Assembly (NCBI GenBank): GCA_002409965.1
Contig: DHON01000052.1
Coordinates: forward strand, 1-45,069
Reading direction: 5' to 3'
From: Firmicutes bacterium UBA5389
Lineage (GTDB): Bacteria; Bacillota; DTU025
Length of the DNA: 45,069 nucleotides
The stretch's first letter is position 1, and each line of letters begins with the position of its first letter. Of this stretch, positions 1-8,075 are shown in pieces. Under the pieces are notes generated by a model that was not told the origin of the DNA, made no database searches, and saw only the letters and a list, made by a program, of their open reading frames with translations. Position numbers and translations under genes: made by a program.

Positions 1-65
1 CCATTGCCGCCCGCGACTCGCAGCCGGCCCGCCGCTGCCGTGTATCTTTTTGCGCGACTACACGC

Positions 66-189
66 TATAATCGGAAGAAATGTCGCTTGTCCCGCGACGG
101 GCGCCGCTCATCTCGGGCGAATGACCGCCTATACCCGGGTGACCTGTCGCTCATCTCGGAAGTAATCTCGCTGTCAAGGAGGAGGCGCC
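66..189 (+). promoter_or_regulatory. hom leader: -10 box, repeats and RBS
   Basis: A perfect TATAAT lies at 66-71, about 115 bases ahead of hom, but no convincing -35 hexamer lies 16-18 bases upstream of it. The leader contains a 12-base direct repeat (CGCTCATCTCGG at 105-116 and 148-159) of unknown meaning. A strong ribosome binding site, AAGGAGGAGG, precedes the hom ATG at 190. I recognise no riboswitch or T-box here. Bases 1-65 hold no gene that I can see. Confidence 0.4.
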
Positions 190-1605
190 ATGGACGTTGT
201 AAGGATCGGGCTACTAGGGTTGGGGAATGTCGGCAGCGGTGTGTGGAAGATTCTGAATGATAATTCAGCTGAAATCGCAGAGAAGGCCGGGGCTCGGCTG
301 GAGATAGCCAGGGTGCTCGTGCGCGACCCCGACAAGGAGCGCCGGGTAAGCGTGCCCAGGGGGCTGCTGACTACCGATGCCGAGAGCATAGTGAACGACC
401 CGAGTATCCCCATCATTGTGGAGACGATAGGCTGCCCAGGCCAAGACACTGAGCTTGCGCGCGACTACATGCTCTGCGCGCTTTCCGCCGGGAAGCACGT
501 GATTACAGCCAACAAAGAGGTGCTGGCCAGGCACGGTCGCGAGCTTCGCGGCGCAGTGAAAAGCGGCGGCGGCCTGTATTACGAAGGCGCCGTGGCCGGA
601 GGCATTCCCGTTGTGAAAGTCTTCAAAGAAGCGCTCGCCGGCAACAAGGTGCTGTCGCTGATGGGGATAATCAACGGAACCACCAACTACATCCTCACCC
701 AGATGAGCCAAGAGGGCGCGGACTTTCAGCAAGTACTGTCAATGGCGCAGTCGCTGGGCTATGCCGAACAGGACCCCAGTTCCGATGTGGACGGCCACGA
801 TGCCGCTTACAAGCTGGCGCTGCTCGCCTCCATCGCCTTCGGCCACGATGTGCAGGTCGAGGACGTGTTCCACGAGGGAATTTCCCAAATTCAGCTGGAG
901 GACCTGCGCTACGCGGCTGAACTGGGCTACACGGTCAAGCTGCTGGCAATAGCCAGGCGTGGAGGCCCGAGCGGCGGCAGCACCGCAGACGGCAGCAACA
1001 CCGCAGACGGCGGAATCAGCGGGAACGCCGGCTCGGTCAACAGCGCCGGCTCGGTCCGCAGCGCCGGCGCCAGTCGCGGCGGCGATGCCAACTCCGTCGA
1101 GTTGCGAGTACACCCCACGATGATCCCGCGCAGCCACCCGCTGGCCAGCGTGAGCGGGGCGTTCAACGCGGTCTTCATTCGAGGCGATGCCGTGGGCGAC
1201 CTCATGCTGTACGGGATGGGCGCAGGGATGATGCCCACGGGGAGCGCGGTAGTGGCCGACTGCATTGACGCTGCTCACAACCTCCTTCGCGGCGTGAGTC
1301 CGCCGCGTGAAGTCCGGTCAAACCACGTGCACGTGAAGTCGGTGCACGGAATCGAGAGTCGCTACTACGTTCGGGTGCTCGTAGTGGACCGCCCGGGTGT
1401 GATGGCGGCCATTGCTTCGGAGTTCGGCCGCGCGCAAGTGAGCATCGAGTCGCTGATACAGAAAGGACGGGGTCAGGACCCCGTCAGTGTGGTGTTCGTG
1501 ACCCACAGCGCGCGCGAACAGAGCATGCGAGACGCGCTGCGCCAGATAGAGTCGCTGGACGTCGTGCATTCCATCGCCAGCGTCATCCGGGTCGAAGCGG
1601 AGTAA
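190..1605 (+). CDS. hom: homoserine dehydrogenase with ACT domain
   Basis: Reduces aspartate semialdehyde to homoserine with NAD(P)H, the branch point to threonine and methionine, in the cytosol. The N-terminal Rossmann motif GLGNVGSG (about residues 10-17), the signature NGTTNYILT (about 161-169) and the DVDGHDAAYKLALL stretch of the catalytic domain are all present. The C-terminal 80 residues (YYVRVLVVDRPGVMA onward) form an ACT regulatory domain, so threonine feedback is expected. At 471 residues it is longer than the usual 420-435. The extra length is a Gly/Ser/Ala/Asn-rich insert at about residues 257-300, between the KLLAIARR strand and VELRVHPTMIP, encoded by imperfect short repeats. 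ATG chosen because AAGGAGGAGG precedes it. It stands alone on plus and converges on the V-ATPase operon. Confidence 0.95.
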   Translation: MDVVRIGLLGLGNVGSGVWKILNDNSAEIAEKAGARLEIARVLVRDPDKERRVSVPRGLLTTDAESIVNDPSIPIIVETIGCPGQDTELARDYMLCALSAGKHVITANKEVLARHGRELRGAVKSGGGLYYEGAVAGGIPVVKVFKEALAGNKVLSLMGIINGTTNYILTQMSQEGADFQQVLSMAQSLGYAEQDPSSDVDGHDAAYKLALLASIAFGHDVQVEDVFHEGISQIQLEDLRYAAELGYTVKLLAIARRGGPSGGSTADGSNTADGGISGNAGSVNSAGSVRSAGASRGGDANSVELRVHPTMIPRSHPLASVSGAFNAVFIRGDAVGDLMLYGMGAGMMPTGSAVVADCIDAAHNLLRGVSPPREVRSNHVHVKSVHGIESRYYVRVLVVDRPGVMAAIASEFGRAQVSIESLIQKGRGQDPVSVVFVTHSAREQSMRDALRQIESLDVVHSIASVIRVEAE

Positions 1606-1696
1606 GGAAACGTAACAGGTAGACAGCGCAAAAAGACACCGCGGAGAAACAGCGCAAGTCCGCGATGAGCCCAGCTGCGGTTGCAGCCGGGACTGG

Positions 1697-1718
1697 GCAG
1701 GGGGTTGTGCGCCCCTGC
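1697..1718. terminator. Hairpin between convergent hom and V-ATPase operon
   Basis: GCAGGGG (1697-1703) pairs with CCCCTGC (1712-1718) around an 8-base loop in the gap between two convergent genes. No T-run follows on either strand, so if it terminates transcription it is not a classical intrinsic terminator. Confidence 0.35.
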
Positions 1719-1735
1719 TTCGCGTGCCTGCCTGC

Positions 1736-2377
1736 CTACGCCCCGCGCTCCCTCACGATCTCCTTGACTTTCATGAGCCTGGTAAGGTTGCCGCGCTCGG
1801 CCTCGTCCAGTTTCATGGTAATGTACTTGATCGACCGTTCCAGGCTGGGTATGAGCACGTACTCCAGGGCGTTCACTCGCCGCCGAGTCTTCTCAATCTC
1901 ATCTCCCAGCAGTTCCACGGCCTTTTCGACTTCAGCCAGCTCCACCAGGCCGGGCATTGCCTCCGACAGCAGCCTGATGGCTGTGTCGAGCTCAGTCGAG
2001 GTGTAGGCGAAGCCGTACGGGTATATGTTGGTTGCATCGCCCTCATGCTCAAACGTCCACTCAAGGCTGGGAACGGCCACGTTCATGATGTGGCGCTGCC
2101 CGGCCTTGAGCGAAACCGTCTCCTTGGGGTACATTAGCGCCGCGTCCACAGCGGCGGCCGACATCGCCCCCCGCGCAATCAGGAACCCGCGGAAAGCCTC
2201 GCCAAGCTTGGCATCGATCTGCTCGCGCAGGTCTCGATCGCGCCGCACCAGTTCGAGGAATTGCTTCATCAACTCGTCCAGCTTGTCCTTGAGCAGCTTG
2301 TGGCCACGAACAGCCATTGCATGCCTCTTCTTAAGCCGGAGAAGCTCCATCCGGGTGGGGCTTACTCTGATCTCCAT
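1736..2377 (-). CDS. ntpD: V-type ATP synthase/ATPase subunit D
   Basis: Central rotor shaft of the V/A-type ATPase, turning inside the A3B3 head and coupling ATP hydrolysis to ion movement. It is 213 residues, normal for the family, and begins with the characteristic RVSPTRMELLRLKKR stretch followed by the long helical N- and C-terminal arms (KLLKDKLDELMKQF; the C-terminal end is rich in VLIPSLERSIKYI-type helix). Its ATG at 2377 lies one base after the stop of ntpB (TAA at 2381-2379), so translation is coupled. It is the last gene of the nine-gene operon, matching the Enterococcus hirae ntp order. Confidence 0.95.
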   Translation of the reverse strand: MEIRVSPTRMELLRLKKRHAMAVRGHKLLKDKLDELMKQFLELVRRDRDLREQIDAKLGEAFRGFLIARGAMSAAAVDAALMYPKETVSLKAGQRHIMNVAVPSLEWTFEHEGDATNIYPYGFAYTSTELDTAIRLLSEAMPGLVELAEVEKAVELLGDEIEKTRRRVNALEYVLIPSLERSIKYITMKLDEAERGNLTRLMKVKEIVRERGA

Positions 2378-2378
2378 C

Positions 2379-3767
2379 TTACTCCGCCTCGTCCTCGCCC
2401 GCCTTGGGCAGATACTTCTCGATGAACTCCTCTCTCACTCGAGTCAGTTCATCCGCGGGCAGCAGCGCCAGGAGGTCCCAGCCGATGTCGAGGGTCTGTT
2501 CGATAGGCCGGTCCTCTTCCTCGCCCTGTGTAATGTAGCGACGCTCGAACTCGTCGGCGAACTTGGAGAAGATCTTATCCACAGGCGACAGGGCCGCCTC
2601 GCCCAGGATCACCGCCAGTTCCTTGGCCTCTTTGCCCCGGGCGTAGGCCGCGTAGAGCTGGTTCATGGTATCGGCATGGTCCTCGCGGGTCTTGCCGCGG
2701 CCGATACCTTTGTCTTTCAGTCGCGACAGCGAGGGCAGCACGTCGATGGGCGGGTATATGCCCTTTCGGTGCAGCTCGCGGCTGAGCATGATCTGGCCCT
2801 CGGTGATATACCCGGTCAGGTCGGGGATCGGGTGAGTCTTGTCGTCCTCGGGCATCGACAATATCGGAATCTGGGTGATCGAACCCTTGTTGCCCTTGAT
2901 CCTTCCTGCCCGCTCGTATATGGTCGCAAGGTCGGTGTAGAGGTAACCCGGATAGCCGCGCCGCCCGGGGACCTCCTTGCGTGCGGCCGACACTTCGCGC
3001 AGGGCCTCGCAGTAGTTGGTCATGTCAGTCAAGATGACCAGCACATGCATCCCCAGGTCGTAGGCGAGATACTCGGCGGCGGTCAGAGCCATCCTGGGCG
3101 TGGCGATCCGCTCAATGGCCGGGTCGTTCGCGAGGTTGATGAAGAGCACCGCGCGCTCAATAGCCCCTGTCCGCTTGAAGTCGGAGATGAAGAAATCCGA
3201 CTCTTCGAACGTAATGCCCATGGCGCCGAAGACCACAGCAAACTGCTCCTCGGTGCCTAGCACTTTAGCTTGCCGCGCGATCTGCGCCGCAATACGCGCG
3301 TGCGGCAGGCCGGCGCCTGAGAAGATCGGCAGTTTCTGCCCGCGCACCAGCGTGTTCAGGCCGTCGATGGCGGATATGCCGGTCTGGATGAACTCAGACG
3401 GGTAGTCGCGCGCGAAAGGGTTGATTGGGGCGCCGTTAGTGTCAAGACGAGCATCGGGTATGATCTTGGGTCCGGCATCGCGCGGACGGCCCAGCCCATC
3501 AAAGACCCGGCCCAGTATCTCAGGCGACACGCCCAGTTCGATCCCATGCCCCAGGAACCGAACTCTGGCCGACTTGATGTCGATCCCAGCGGACCCCTCG
3601 AACAGCTGGACCAGGGCGTTCGTGCCCTCAGCCTCCAGCACGCGGCCGCGCCTGACCTCGCCCCTCATGACAATCTCCACAAGCTCGCCGTACTTGACGT
3701 CCTGCACCTGCTGCACCAGCATCAGCGGCCCGGCGACCTCTCTGACAGTAGTGTACTCCTTAAGCAA
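2379..3767 (-). CDS. ntpB: V-type ATPase subunit B (non-catalytic)
   Basis: Regulatory, non-catalytic subunit of the A3B3 head. The P-loop position is degenerate (SGAGLPHARIAAQ), as expected for B subunits, while GYPGYLYTDLATIYERAG and the SMPEDDKTHPIPDLTGYI region are typical. The open frame extends to 3803, but I place the start at TTG 3767: GGAGGTGAGG lies just upstream and the resulting N-terminus (M)LKEYTTVREVAGPL fits the family. This start overlaps the end of ntpA by 8 bases, suggesting translational coupling. About 462 residues. Confidence 0.95.
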   Translation of the reverse strand: MLKEYTTVREVAGPLMLVQQVQDVKYGELVEIVMRGEVRRGRVLEAEGTNALVQLFEGSAGIDIKSARVRFLGHGIELGVSPEILGRVFDGLGRPRDAGPKIIPDARLDTNGAPINPFARDYPSEFIQTGISAIDGLNTLVRGQKLPIFSGAGLPHARIAAQIARQAKVLGTEEQFAVVFGAMGITFEESDFFISDFKRTGAIERAVLFINLANDPAIERIATPRMALTAAEYLAYDLGMHVLVILTDMTNYCEALREVSAARKEVPGRRGYPGYLYTDLATIYERAGRIKGNKGSITQIPILSMPEDDKTHPIPDLTGYITEGQIMLSRELHRKGIYPPIDVLPSLSRLKDKGIGRGKTREDHADTMNQLYAAYARGKEAKELAVILGEAALSPVDKIFSKFADEFERRYITQGEEEDRPIEQTLDIGWDLLALLPADELTRVREEFIEKYLPKAGEDEAE

Positions 3768-5544
3768 CGTCCTCACCTCCGCGCGCGGCGATCGCGCCCA
3801 CACTGCGCTTGACCTCGTCCACCATGGTTTCTATCTCAGAGAGCTTGGCTTCCTCAACATACTTCATCCGCCCGATCTTGGCGCGGACGGGCACTGCCAG
3901 CACGTCTTCGAGAGGCGCCTCGTGCTCAACCGCGTCCCGCGCCGCGCGGTCCATAGCCAGTATCACCCGGAGCATCGCCGCTTGCTTCGCCAGCGACGTG
4001 TAAGTGTCTACCTCGTGGAACGCGTTCTGGTGCAGGAAGTCCTCGCGGATGCTCCTCGCCGTCTCCATAGTGATCCTATCGCCAGTAGACAGCGCATCCA
4101 TTCCCACCAATCGCACGATCTCCGCGAGGCCGGCCTCGTCCTGCAATATCTTCATGGCCTCTCCGCGCATCTGGACAAACTCATCGCCCGCCGCCTCCCG
4201 AAGGCTCTGGTCAATCCTATCGAGGTACAGCGAGTAGCTGGTCAGCCAGTCGATAGCCGGGAAGTGGCGGCTGTATGCCAGATTGGCGTCGAGCGCCCAG
4301 AAGACTTTCACCACGCGAAGGGTGTTCTGTGTGACCGGCTCCGACAGGTCGCCTCCAGGCGGCGACACCGCCCCCACCACAGTGAGCGCGCCCTCTCGCC
4401 CATCGGCGCCGAGGCACGTCACGCGCCCCGAGCGCTCGTAGAACTCGGCAAGACGCGATCCCAGGTAGGCGGGGTATCCTTCCTCGCCCGGCATCTCCTC
4501 AAGCCTTCCTGACATCTCGCGCAAGGCCTCGGCCCACCTCGACGTGGAGTCGGCCATCATCGCGACACTGTATCCCATATCGCGAAAGTACTCGGCAATC
4601 GTGATGCCCGTGTAGACCGACGACTCGCGCGCCGCCACCGGCATGTCGGAAGTGTTCGCGATCAGCACCGTCCGCTTCATCAGCGGCTCTCCGCTCTTGG
4701 GGTCGAGCAGCTGGGGGAACTCCATGAGCACGTCTGTCATCTCGTTTCCGCGCTCGCCGCAACCCACGTAGACCACGATGTCGGCATCGGCCCACTTGGC
4801 CAGCTGGTGCTGGACCACGGTCTTTCCCGATCCGAACGGCCCCGGAATACAGGCTGTGCCGCCCTTGGCCACCGGGAAGAATGTGTCGAGCACGCGCTGC
4901 CCTGTCACCATTGGCTGCCCGGGCGTGAGCTTCTGCCCGATAGGACGGCCCCGCCGCACCGGCCATTTCTGCATCATTGAGATCTCGCGCACGCCCTCGT
5001 CGGTGGCAACGCGCGCAATGACATCAGTGACCTTAGCCGTGCCCGCGTGGATCCACTCCAGCTTGCCTGAAATGCCCGGCGGCACCATCACCCGGTGCTC
5101 CACAACAGGGGTTTCCTGCACTGTGCCGAGGATGTCGCCGGTGCTGACCGGATCGCCCACGCGCGCCCGAGGCGCGAACTCCCATTGGCGGTCGCGCTGG
5201 AGCCCGGGGGCTTCAACCCCGCGCGCGATTCGATCTCCCGAAGCCTCGCGGATGCGGTCCAGCGGACGCTGTATCCCATCGTATATGGAACCGATCAGTC
5301 CGGGGCCGAGTTCGACCGAGAGGGGTTCGCCGGTGGTGTAGACCGGTTCCCCCGGCCCGAGCCCGGCAGTCTCCTCATAGACCTGAATCGAAGCGCGGTC
5401 CGACCTCATCTCGATGATCTCGCCTATCAAACGCTTTTCGGAGACGCGCACGACATCGTACATCTTCGCCCCAGTCATGCCCTCGGCGACGACCAGAGGC
5501 CCTGAAACTTTGATTATCGTTCCTGTCTTCGTCCCAGAGTTCAT
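3760..5544 (-). CDS. ntpA: V-type ATPase subunit A (catalytic)
   Basis: Catalytic subunit that hydrolyses or makes ATP in the V1 head. The P-loop GPFGSGKT is at about residues 235-242, followed by GCGERGNEMTDVL, and the long non-homologous insert typical of A subunits lies between the N-terminal barrel and the nucleotide domain. Frames open at 5553 (MPDMNSG), but that ATG abuts its only purine-rich stretch. ATG 5544 is about 10 bases from GAGGGG and follows the stop of the preceding gene (TGA at 5548-5546) by one base, so I prefer it. About 594 residues, normal length. Confidence 0.95.
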   Translation of the reverse strand: MNSGTKTGTIIKVSGPLVVAEGMTGAKMYDVVRVSEKRLIGEIIEMRSDRASIQVYEETAGLGPGEPVYTTGEPLSVELGPGLIGSIYDGIQRPLDRIREASGDRIARGVEAPGLQRDRQWEFAPRARVGDPVSTGDILGTVQETPVVEHRVMVPPGISGKLEWIHAGTAKVTDVIARVATDEGVREISMMQKWPVRRGRPIGQKLTPGQPMVTGQRVLDTFFPVAKGGTACIPGPFGSGKTVVQHQLAKWADADIVVYVGCGERGNEMTDVLMEFPQLLDPKSGEPLMKRTVLIANTSDMPVAARESSVYTGITIAEYFRDMGYSVAMMADSTSRWAEALREMSGRLEEMPGEEGYPAYLGSRLAEFYERSGRVTCLGADGREGALTVVGAVSPPGGDLSEPVTQNTLRVVKVFWALDANLAYSRHFPAIDWLTSYSLYLDRIDQSLREAAGDEFVQMRGEAMKILQDEAGLAEIVRLVGMDALSTGDRITMETARSIREDFLHQNAFHEVDTYTSLAKQAAMLRVILAMDRAARDAVEHEAPLEDVLAVPVRAKIGRMKYVEEAKLSEIETMVDEVKRSVGAIAARGGEDVA

Positions 5545-5545
5545 A

Positions 5546-5884
5546 TCAGGCATTCCCCTCTTTCCCGAACAAGATGTCGGCGCCGAGCGCTTTCTCCACG
5601 GTCCGCCGTATCTTCTCCATCGCCGCGCCTCGGTTGCCCCTGAAATCGGGGATGGTCAACACCACGGGCAGCGGCTTCCGGCCGTACTCGGTTATAGCGT
5701 CAATGATCTCGCCTGCATAGCCCTCGGTGATGTATATCACAGCGTAGCCCTGGCGCGCGGCCGACCGCAGCGCCGTCTCCGCCTCTTTGCCGCTCCTTAC
5801 AGGGAAGACCGACACGCCCAGAGCTCGAAAGCCCAGGATCGAATCTTCGTCGCCGATAACAGCAATCTTATGCATGCGTACCAC
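5546..5884 (-). CDS. ntpG: V-type ATPase subunit F
   Basis: Small central-stalk subunit (NtpG in Enterococcus hirae, AtpF in archaeal naming) that binds the D shaft. About 109-112 residues. It has the family N-terminus KIAVIGDEDSILGFRALG and the stretch YAVIYITEGYAGEI. Start could be GTG 5884, four bases from GAGAGG, or ATG 5875 (MHKIAVIGD), which aligns better with homologues. Either way it overlaps the tail of ntpC (stop at 5870-5868). Confidence 0.93.
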   Translation of the reverse strand: MVRMHKIAVIGDEDSILGFRALGVSVFPVRSGKEAETALRSAARQGYAVIYITEGYAGEIIDAITEYGRKPLPVVLTIPDFRGNRGAAMEKIRRTVEKALGADILFGKEGNA

Positions 5885-6959
5885 ACAGCCTCTCGCGAAC
5901 GATCTCCGCGGGCAGCCTGTTGAGCTTGCCCACGAAAATCCGGCGCAATCTGTCGGCCTCGTCCTCCCGCGCCATCAGGTAGGCCAGCACAGGCTCGTAT
6001 CCCATATCGATCATCCCGCCTTCTGCTGCCGCGCGCGCCAGGTGTGCCTGGATCACGTTCTCGAACGCTGATAGCGACCCGCTGTCGCGCCGGGCCCGAA
6101 GAGCCTGGTCCACGGGGCGATCGTACGAAGTGTGTTTGAAGAAAGACCAGAACGCATCGTCCGGCTCGCCGTACACGGCCAGCAGCGCGTCTCGGTCCAC
6201 GCTACCCCGGGGAAGCAGCACATCGCGCGCGAAATCAGCGGACTTGCCTATGAGGCGCAGCCTCATGCATATGAGGATGTTGGTGAGATCGGCCATGGTC
6301 CGCACCAGACCCATGAGGAAATCCGCCCGCCGCGACCTGGCCACTTGATAAAAGTAGTCAAATGATTCCCTGTCGAGCACCAGGTCGATATACTGCGGAT
6401 CGTGTCCGTGCGCTTCATACGCCTCCACAGCCCGCCGGCCAGCCCGGGCCACCGCGCCCTCGAGATCCTCGGGACGCTGCCAAGCCGCCCTGTCCGCGTC
6501 CAGAGCCTCCGCCCCTAGGCTCATCTGAGCCTCGTCGCCCGCGGCGACCAGCATGTCGGCAGCTGCACCCAGCCGTGCGAGATCGAGCCCACCAAGGCTC
6601 GTGACGCCGCTGCCCTCTTCCACGGCATGACCTGCATCGCGCCTCGCCAGCTTGGCCTTGAGCAGCGCCTTCATGTTGTGGAAGTCATGCCTCGCACGGA
6701 ACACTCCCGTAAGGACGGGGTCAGGCGAGATGCTCTCTATGAGCGCGTGCACTCGCGCCAACTCGCCGTCGATTACATCCTCGTAACGCTCCGGCCCCAG
6801 GTCGCGGGCGAGGGAGTACTCCGTCTCGCTCAAGATCCGCGCGAGCTCCTCAGGGCCCTCGGCATCGATCATCCTGTTGAACCGGGCCTGGTCTATCATG
6901 CGATTCTCGAGCGCCCTAACTCGCCCGACAACGTATGCAAACCTTCCGTCGAAGCCCAC
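5868..6959 (-). CDS. ntpC: V-type ATPase subunit C
   Basis: Socket-like subunit (V-type C, archaeal and d-type) linking the central shaft to the K ring. 363 residues, slightly above the usual 330-350, almost entirely helical, with the typical N-terminal FAYVVGRVRALENRMI and repeated three-helix units. An Ala/Gly-rich region at about residues 118-150 may account for the extra length. It sits five bases after ntpE and overlaps the start of the F-subunit gene. Confidence 0.93.
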   Translation of the reverse strand: MGFDGRFAYVVGRVRALENRMIDQARFNRMIDAEGPEELARILSETEYSLARDLGPERYEDVIDGELARVHALIESISPDPVLTGVFRARHDFHNMKALLKAKLARRDAGHAVEEGSGVTSLGGLDLARLGAAADMLVAAGDEAQMSLGAEALDADRAAWQRPEDLEGAVARAGRRAVEAYEAHGHDPQYIDLVLDRESFDYFYQVARSRRADFLMGLVRTMADLTNILICMRLRLIGKSADFARDVLLPRGSVDRDALLAVYGEPDDAFWSFFKHTSYDRPVDQALRARRDSGSLSAFENVIQAHLARAAAEGGMIDMGYEPVLAYLMAREDEADRLRRIFVGKLNRLPAEIVRERLCGTHA

Positions 6960-6964
6960 CGCGT

Positions 6965-7573
6965 CTACCTCCCAAGCAGTGCTTCCGCCACCAGCGGGGC
7001 CAGTTCGTCCTGGCCCACGGCCAGCAGGGCATCGAGCGAACAGTCGATCTCCATGGTGCTCGCCCTCATTACGAAACCGCCCGCAAGGTCCAGCGTCTCA
7101 CCGGCCAGCTTAAGCTGCAGATCGCGGCACCGCGAGGCCAGCTCCGACTGGACTTTCGCCACAAAAGCGGCGTCTATGCGCTCGCGGTCAGGCGCGGCCA
7201 CCACGATCTCCACCTCATCCTCGCCCGCCGGCGCGGCGTCCATCATCATCTTCTGGATGAGAGCCAGGTACTCTTGATCGGGAAGGGCATGCATCCTGGC
7301 AGGTATCTCAGACATGAGCGCGTCGACCATGTCCCCCTTGGCGCGAAGGACGGCATTGCGCACGTCCAGAGAGCAAGCTATCTGCGCACGTCTCTCTTCC
7401 TCAGCTGCCGCGACGGTCGCCGCTTCGATGGTCGTCTTGTATATCTCGTCGGCTCGCTTCCTGCCCTCATCGGCCCGGGCTGCGCAGCGAGCATCGGCAT
7501 CCTTCAGGATGTCGTCGGCTTTACCGCGCGCCTCGTCAATGATACGGGTCGCCAGCCTATCTAGATTACGCAT
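6965..7573 (-). CDS. ntpE: V-type ATPase subunit E
   Basis: Peripheral stalk subunit that pairs with the 108-residue H/G-type subunit encoded at the head of the operon. 202 residues. The first half is a charged coiled coil (IDEARGKADDILKDADARCAA and onward) and the second half is the globular head-binding domain. ATG at 7573 with GGGAG upstream. Gap of 19 bases to ntpK. Confidence 0.93.
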   Translation of the reverse strand: MRNLDRLATRIIDEARGKADDILKDADARCAARADEGRKRADEIYKTTIEAATVAAAEEERRAQIACSLDVRNAVLRAKGDMVDALMSEIPARMHALPDQEYLALIQKMMMDAAPAGEDEVEIVVAAPDRERIDAAFVAKVQSELASRCRDLQLKLAGETLDLAGGFVMRASTMEIDCSLDALLAVGQDELAPLVAEALLGR

Positions 7574-7592
7574 GTCATCAACTCCCAGAGAA

Positions 7593-8072
7593 TCAGACGT
7601 TTACCGAAAACACCAGCAGCAGGCTTGCAAGTAGCGCCAGCACCGCATAGGTCTCGACCATCGCCGCGAGGATCACGGCCTTGCCCATCTCCTCCGGGCG
7701 CTTCGCAACGATGCCCACGCCGGCCGCGGCCACTCTCCCCTGGGCTATAGCCGATATCCAGCCCACTAAGGCAATCGGCATGGCCGACATCATAAGCTGC
7801 GCTCCCTGCCCCACTGTAAGGGCGCGCAGCCCGCCGCCGAGAGCGCCGATTTTGATCATGATCATGAGCCCAGTGAGAAAACCGTAAATGCCCTGTGTGC
7901 CCGGGATGGCTTCGAGAAGCAGGATCGAACCGAACTTGTCGGGGTCTTCAGTGACGACCCCCGCTCCCGACCGGCCTACCAGCCCAACGCCTATCGACGA
8001 GCCGATTCCGGGCGTGATGATGGCCAGAGCCACTCCCAGGAAACCCAGAATTGTGCCGAGAAAGCCTTCCAT
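7593..8072 (-). CDS. ntpK: V-type ATPase subunit K (membrane rotor, Na+-type)
   Basis: Proteolipid of the rotor ring: 159 residues, two fused two-helix hairpins giving four membrane segments. The ion-binding carboxylate is Glu140 (MVETYAVL) in the last helix. Residues matching the Enterococcus hirae NtpK sodium ligands are visible: Thr59-Gln60 in PGTQG, Tyr63, Gln111 in AIAQGRVAAAG and Glu140. The first hairpin lacks the equivalent functional carboxylate, as in other 16-kDa V-type K subunits. These residues are known to bind Na+, so I infer a sodium-coupled enzyme; the direction (pump or synthase) cannot be told. Confidence 0.93.
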   Translation of the reverse strand: MEGFLGTILGFLGVALAIITPGIGSSIGVGLVGRSGAGVVTEDPDKFGSILLLEAIPGTQGIYGFLTGLMIMIKIGALGGGLRALTVGQGAQLMMSAMPIALVGWISAIAQGRVAAAGVGIVAKRPEEMGKAVILAAMVETYAVLALLASLLLVFSVNV

Positions 8073-8075
8073 GTA

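Noticed and set aside
2025..3260. Long plus-strand frame (411 codons) opposite the V-ATPase B and D genes
   Set aside because: Antisense shadow of clearly conserved ATPase subunits, with no motifs of its own.
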